From positions 1 to 12,447 of the forward strand of contig JABHEX010000380.1 of the NCBI GenBank assembly GCA_018676385.1: 12,447 bases of DNA, written 5' to 3'. Below, piece by piece: positions 7,597-12,447 of the stretch (the stretch's first letter is position 1; every line of letters begins with the position of its first letter). The notes under the pieces are model-generated. The model searched no databases. It was given only the letters and a program-made list of their open reading frames with translations, and was not told the origin of the DNA. Source of the stretch: Akkermansiaceae bacterium. Lineage in GTDB: Bacteria; Verrucomicrobiota; Verrucomicrobiia; Verrucomicrobiales; Akkermansiaceae. The position numbers and the translations under genes are program-made.

Positions 7597-9082
7597 CCCA
7601 GAAATCTAGTAGGTTGTTTTGTTCGGAAAAATCAACGATCCCGACAAATTTCATTTTAAGGCTAACTTCAGAAACAATGTCAGATTGAATTTTTGTTGTG
7701 CCGTTTGCATCGGCTTTAGGAATGCCCGATATTCTGCCGTAAGGCCGTGTATAGAAGTGGGCAAAGTTGCCTTCCTTGTCATCCGAAACCTTCCGTAACT
7801 TGTTTGCTGCTAGGTGGATTTCTTGCACAGATGCTTTGGGTATGACCAACTCATTGTCAAATGTGCCACGAAAGTAGATCTTATCGTCTTTTATCTGCTT
7901 AAATGTGCCGGAAAAACGATCCACGCCATTGGTAAGAAGGATGACATCATGCTCATCACTTTGCATGCTCTGTGCACTATCACGCATGCCATTCCATCTC
8001 GTGATCAGTATATCGCTGACACGCATTTGCGAATTGTTGTAGCGGAGATTCTTGAAAGCGATTGCTCTGCCAGGAGCTATATATTTTTCTCCAAGGTTCC
8101 ATTTGGTTTTGAAGCTACCATCTATATAAAGCATGAGGGTTTTGTTGGGTCGATCAATTCGAAGCTCGATCTCGGCTTCCTCTTTTCTTGATAGATTCGT
8201 ACTAATATGGGTGTTTTCACTTCGGGCTGCTGACGGCTTGCCTTCTTCATCAAAAAGACATGAGTAGAGTGAGGCGCTATGTGATGACAAACTGACAACA
8301 TAACTTCTGCCGAGTGTGCTTGCCATGTTACTTTTAATGCTCTCTTTGCCCTTGTATTCTGGAGGATCTAGGTCGGAGTGAATACCGATGTTACAATAGA
8401 GCGAGCCACGCCAGCCGATTTTGAATTTCACTTTGCAGGTATCTGGCAGGACGTCCTTCCTTACCAAGTAGCGTTCTTTCGATGTGCCTGCATACCATGA
8501 GCCTGCAATGAATTTCCAGTTAGTCAGTTTATCTTCATCATTTTCTTTCTCAGCTTCCTTTTTTGCCTGCTCGGCATCGGCTTCCTTCTCTTCGACCTTC
8601 TTTTTTGGAGGGCTGATAATTTTCCAGCCGTCATCGTTCATCGGGCCATAGTAAATGAGTTTACCTCCGTGAGGGGTGGGGGATATTTTCGTAATGATAT
8701 TTCTCGCAAAAGTGAGTTCGCCAAGGTGTTGTGTTTCGAGAGTCACGCCCTTGTCATCAGCATGAGTAATCATACCAGGAATGATGTCTCCATTGATTAG
8801 TGAGATTGCTGAATTTGGCTGGAGTGCCTGTGCTGCTTTGCCCTTATTAAGAGTGATGCGGTGAAGTTTTTTCGTGGAAAAAGTAGTGGTCTCCTTAGCC
8901 TGCCAACTTTTAAATACTATATTGCCGCTATTATCAAAGGCGATGAATTGTCCGTGAAGACTATCGCTGTTTGCTTTTTCGCTAAATCTCAGCAAATCAA
9001 GCCCGTATGATTTATTATCGGCTTCGGCTGTAGTTGTGAGACACAAGGCAAGGGAAATTCCCAGAGTGATGCGTTGTTTCAT
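7583..9082 (-). CDS. Exported LamG-like beta-sandwich protein with NGD-type beta modules (first paralogue)
   Basis: A 499-residue exported protein with a signal peptide MKQRITLGISLALCLTTTAEA, cut most likely after AEA (21). Beta module 1 is at about 38-79 (DSLHGQF), module 2 at 92-135 (LINGDIIPGMI). A 28-residue charged insert at about 158-185, nearly all Lys, Glu, Asp and Ala, probably acts as a linker or helix. A beta-sandwich of about 186-365 follows, starting NWKFIAGSWYAG, with LMLYIDGSFKTKW as the LamG-like strand pair and ending V-S-D-I-L-I-T-R-W-N-G. Modules near 378-425 (LTNGVDRFSGTF) and 436-485 follow. The start ATG overlaps the stop of the upstream toroid gene by ATGA and the 3' end overlaps the next gene by 14 bases, which ties three genes together. 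Family not named with certainty; a wall- or glycan-binding envelope role is inference. Confidence 0.83.
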   Translation of the reverse strand: MKQRITLGISLALCLTTTAEADNKSYGLDLLRFSEKANSDSLHGQFIAFDNSGNIVFKSWQAKETTTFSTKKLHRITLNKGKAAQALQPNSAISLINGDIIPGMITHADDKGVTLETQHLGELTFARNIITKISPTPHGGKLIYYGPMNDDGWKIISPPKKKVEEKEADAEQAKKEAEKENDEDKLTNWKFIAGSWYAGTSKERYLVRKDVLPDTCKVKFKIGWRGSLYCNIGIHSDLDPPEYKGKESIKSNMASTLGRSYVVSLSSHSASLYSCLFDEEGKPSAARSENTHISTNLSRKEEAEIELRIDRPNKTLMLYIDGSFKTKWNLGEKYIAPGRAIAFKNLRYNNSQMRVSDILITRWNGMRDSAQSMQSDEHDVILLTNGVDRFSGTFKQIKDDKIYFRGTFDNELVIPKASVQEIHLAANKLRKVSDDKEGNFAHFYTRPYGRISGIPKADANGTTKIQSDIVSEVSLKMKFVGIVDFSEQNNLLDFWDDNF

Positions 9083-10080
9083 TTTTCGTAGATGGGGAGG
9101 AAGCGATAATTTAATGCAAGTGAGAGTAGTGCGCCAGCAGTGCTGTATGCATTACCATGGTTGCCCGCCCACGAACCGTCTGAAAGTTGACTGGCTGACA
9201 ATATACGAATATTTTCTTTATTCCATGACTGCCAAAGTTCTTCATTAGCCTGAAAAAGCGCTTGGGACATATAATATCGGAAATAAAAGGGATAAGTGCC
9301 GTCTTGAGAGCGGATGTTTTTTTTGAGAAATTCGGTAGATTTATCATATCCTTTCTCGTCCTTACGTTTTGCCAAAGCGTAACATAGCGAGCCAATAGCC
9401 GTTAGGGTTACTCGGCCACTGCTCTTGCTGGTATATCCATAGCCGCCTGATACACTCCGGCAACTCTTCATGTATGCGAGACCTTTATCAATAACTTTGT
9501 CGTCAACTGGAATACCAGCGTTACGCGCGGCAAGCAAAGCAACGATTTGGCATCCGGATACAGTCGTGTCCGCGTTTGTAGTTTCGGGAGAGTATCGCCA
9601 TGCACCACGAGAATTGTTTTTTTGTGCTTTAACAATAAGCGCTACGGCCTTTTTGAGGGCTGGTGCGATACGTTTATCATCTATCATGCCGTAACACTCA
9701 GCCAGTGCAAGAGTGGCAAACCCGTGGTCGTACATTTGCGGACCCAAGTAGCCTTCCGCGTTTTGCTTAGCGATCAAATAACCGATGGCTTTGCGTATTT
9801 TAGTTGATTGTGGCCCGTGATTAGGGTCTTCGCCATAGGCTAAAAAAGCAAGCACGCACAGACCAACCACGCCTGGCCGAGCGCCACTGCCTCCACCCCA
9901 GCCGCCATCATTGTCTTGGGTATTTGTTAGATAGCGTAACCCTTTAGTGTAAAGCTTTTCCACCTGTGTTGGAATAAGATTGCTTCCTCTGCGCGGCAAC
10001 GCCTGAGACAAGACTGTCGATTGCAAGCAAAGACCTATAATGGCGATGAGAATAGGCGATTGGTATAGGTATGGTCTCAT
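9079..10080 (-). CDS. Exported alpha/alpha-toroid protein, prenyltransferase/squalene-cyclase-like repeats
   Basis: A 333-residue protein with a signal peptide (residues 1-26, core ILIAIIGLCLQSTVLS). The remainder is built from about six helical-hairpin repeats spaced roughly 50 residues apart, each with a QW-like turn: QDNDGGWGG (55), QNAEGYLG (106), QKNNSRGAWRYS (153), RSVSGGYGY (208), RSQDGTYPF (257) and QLSDGSWAG (298). This is the terpene cyclase/prenyltransferase/complement-type alpha-alpha toroid. The stretch G-A-W-R-Y-S-P then D-T-T-V-S-G is typical of the exported PVC-group members. The DxDD catalytic motif of hopene cyclases is absent (NADTT at 169-173), and the protein is half the length of a full cyclase, so it is unlikely to cyclise squalene. 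A binding or scaffold role in the envelope is more likely. The stop overlaps the next start by ATGA. No Shine-Dalgarno precedes its ATG. Confidence 0.85.
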   Translation of the reverse strand: MRPYLYQSPILIAIIGLCLQSTVLSQALPRRGSNLIPTQVEKLYTKGLRYLTNTQDNDGGWGGGSGARPGVVGLCVLAFLAYGEDPNHGPQSTKIRKAIGYLIAKQNAEGYLGPQMYDHGFATLALAECYGMIDDKRIAPALKKAVALIVKAQKNNSRGAWRYSPETTNADTTVSGCQIVALLAARNAGIPVDDKVIDKGLAYMKSCRSVSGGYGYTSKSSGRVTLTAIGSLCYALAKRKDEKGYDKSTEFLKKNIRSQDGTYPFYFRYYMSQALFQANEELWQSWNKENIRILSASQLSDGSWAGNHGNAYSTAGALLSLALNYRFLPIYEK

Positions 10081-10120
10081 ATGGGTACTGTCTTGGCTGC
10101 GTTGTTGCTATTTGATTTGA

Positions 10121-10423
10121 CTACTTGGATTTGTTTTTTTCAGAGGCACCCTTGTTGTAGGCGTCCATGGCTTTGTGGAATTCGCGAGGTAATGACGACC
10201 CAGTCGCACCAGAGTTTTTCGGGACACGTCTTTCGCTATTTGCCGCCGTGTTATCGGGATCGCCTGTCTCGCCGCCATTGCCGCCGTTACCGTCTCCATT
10301 GCCGCCTCCAGCACCAGAGCCCTTGCCTTTGCCTTCAGCTTCACTTTCGCCTTTGCCTTTGCCTTCTCCAGCATCCTTACCGCCGTCCATCATGCGCTGC
10401 ATCATTTGAAGCATGGAACCCAT
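10121..10423 (-). CDS. Gly/Lys/Glu-rich protein, second half of a gene split by an in-frame TGA
   Basis: If translated on its own it starts at ATG 10423-10421, giving 100 residues: a Met/Gln-rich opening MGSMLQMMQRMMDGG, a low-complexity Gly/Lys/Glu/Asn stretch (about 16-62, with GKGKG repeats), then a more ordered tail with RRVPKNSG, LPREFHKAMDAYNKG. It has no signal peptide. The frame is identical to that of the upstream small exported protein, with only TGA plus six sense codons between that protein's last Gly and this Met. The tail is what I would expect as the C-terminus of the exported protein's family, so I infer one ancestral gene of about 232 codons. Either the gene is broken by a nonsense change or sequence error, or the TGA is read through, or the second half is reinitiated. 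There is no Shine-Dalgarno before ATG 10423. It ends 40 bases before the toroid gene. Confidence 0.6.
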   Translation of the reverse strand: MGSMLQMMQRMMDGGKDAGEGKGKGESEAEGKGKGSGAGGGNGDGNGGNGGETGDPDNTAANSERRVPKNSGATGSSLPREFHKAMDAYNKGASEKNKSK

Positions 10424-10427
10424 GCTT
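10409..10427 (-). other. Perfect 8-bp hairpin just downstream of the in-frame TGA
   Basis: On the coding (minus) strand AAGCATGG-GTT-CCATGCTT folds into a perfect 8-bp stem with a 3-base loop. With U of UGA as +1, the stem covers +18 to +36 and the loop +26 to +28. It has no T-run after it on this strand, so it is not an intrinsic terminator for the operon. It also sequesters the ATG of the second half of the split gene within its stem. Whether it has a function is unknown; ATG-containing codons alone can create such symmetry. Confidence 0.45.
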
Positions 10428-10441
10428 TTCTGGCTATTTTT

Positions 10442-10819
10442 TCATCCACCACCACCTTGTTGCTCTTTCTTCTTAGCAGCTTCAAAAATCTTCTCGATGA
10501 CTTCGGTTTGAATTGCGATCGTCGCACCGTCTGTCTTAGATGTTTCAAGTCGGTCGGTAGCATCAGCCATGATTTCCTCCACTTGCCTGAGTAATTTTTT
10601 AACTTCGACATCGGTTTGCTCTTCGTAGAGGTCCTGCACGTCCGCTGAAAGATCGTCTTGTTCGGCTCCTAATTTCTTAGCTCCTAAATCATGCGTTTTG
10701 AGTTTATCGGCAATACTCTGAGCTGTTGCTGGGGGTGCAGACTTAGGTGTGTCAGGCTCTCCAAAAGAATGATGAACTGGAAGAACAGCACAAAGGAGGT
10801 AAAAAAATAATTTCGTCAT
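10442..10819 (-). CDS. Small exported helical protein, first half of a gene split by an in-frame TGA
   Basis: A 125-residue product with a signal peptide MTKLFFYLLCAVLPVHHSFG (cut near residue 20). A Pro/Ala segment follows, then a helical, acidic region (about 35-118) rich in Glu, Lys, Asp and Ala with heptad character, including LRQVEEIMADATDRLE and AIQTEVIEKIFEAAKKK. It ends abruptly in GGGG before TGA (10444-10442). The reading frame continues past the TGA into the Gly-rich ORF ending at 10121, so this is probably the N-terminal part of a longer exported protein. It lies 48 bases downstream of the DUF4175-like gene in the same direction. That protein is also coiled-coil and Gly-rich, so the two products may interact. 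No named family is recognised with certainty. The leader before the ATG is A/C-rich and lacks a Shine-Dalgarno. Confidence 0.75.
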   Translation of the reverse strand: MTKLFFYLLCAVLPVHHSFGEPDTPKSAPPATAQSIADKLKTHDLGAKKLGAEQDDLSADVQDLYEEQTDVEVKKLLRQVEEIMADATDRLETSKTDGATIAIQTEVIEKIFEAAKKKEQQGGGG

Positions 10820-10867
10820 GTCGTTGTTAGGTTGTTGGTTAATGGTAGATTGTAGGTTTGGTTTGGC

Positions 10868-12447
<1,580 letters not shown>

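Noticed and set aside
7814..8191. Plus-strand 125-residue ORF inside the LamG-like gene
   Set aside because: It lies wholly antisense to a well-supported gene, with no signal, motif or spacing that suggests a real gene.
10081..10476. Plus-strand ORFs of 131 and 80 residues (10081-10476, 10167-10409)
   Set aside because: They are antisense reads of the Gly/Lys/Glu-rich gene and yield Pro/Leu/Cys/Arg-rich low-complexity peptides with no family character.

Overview
The window looks like a chromosomal stretch of a Verrucomicrobiota-type bacterium (PVC superphylum). This is inferred from protein character only: a DUF4175-like coiled-coil protein, an exported alpha/alpha-toroid (prenyltransferase/squalene-cyclase-like) protein and large exported beta-rich proteins sit together, a combination I associate with Verrucomicrobia and Planctomycetes. 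Base composition is moderate. Start codons almost everywhere lack a Shine-Dalgarno sequence. No mobile element, CRISPR array, tRNA or rRNA was recognised.

Left part (1-4727), mostly housekeeping. The first 77 bases hold the beginning of a leftward gene that reads as the N-terminus of histidyl-tRNA synthetase. Next, also leftward, is a Na+/phosphate cotransporter with a PhoU-like tail. A 520-base non-coding stretch upstream of it carries a perfect 7-bp-arm inverted repeat. Then comes an unrecognised leftward exported helical protein, divergent from a rightward two-gene operon, pdxJ-acpS (pyridoxine 5'-phosphate synthase and holo-ACP synthase), whose genes overlap by ATGA.

Right part (4761-12447), one leftward gene series. 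It is probably one operon entering from the right edge. In order of transcription it holds: the C-terminal part of a DUF4175-like protein with a long coiled coil and a 15-glycine run; a small exported protein whose frame is cut by an in-frame TGA, with its Gly/Lys/Glu-rich second half continuing in the same frame; an exported alpha/alpha-toroid protein; and three exported proteins of 499, 442 and about 488 aa that share one architecture (short beta modules with NGD-x-L-x-G motifs flanking a LamG/concanavalin-like beta-sandwich). ATGA and 14-base overlaps tie the toroid gene to the first two of the three. All of these products whose N-terminus is visible carry signal peptides, except the second half of the split gene. 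The cluster therefore looks like a cell-envelope or periplasmic system of unknown function.

Most worth a second look: the in-frame TGA with a perfect hairpin just downstream, the triplet of architecturally matched envelope proteins coupled to a toroid protein, and the absence of Shine-Dalgarno sequences across the window.
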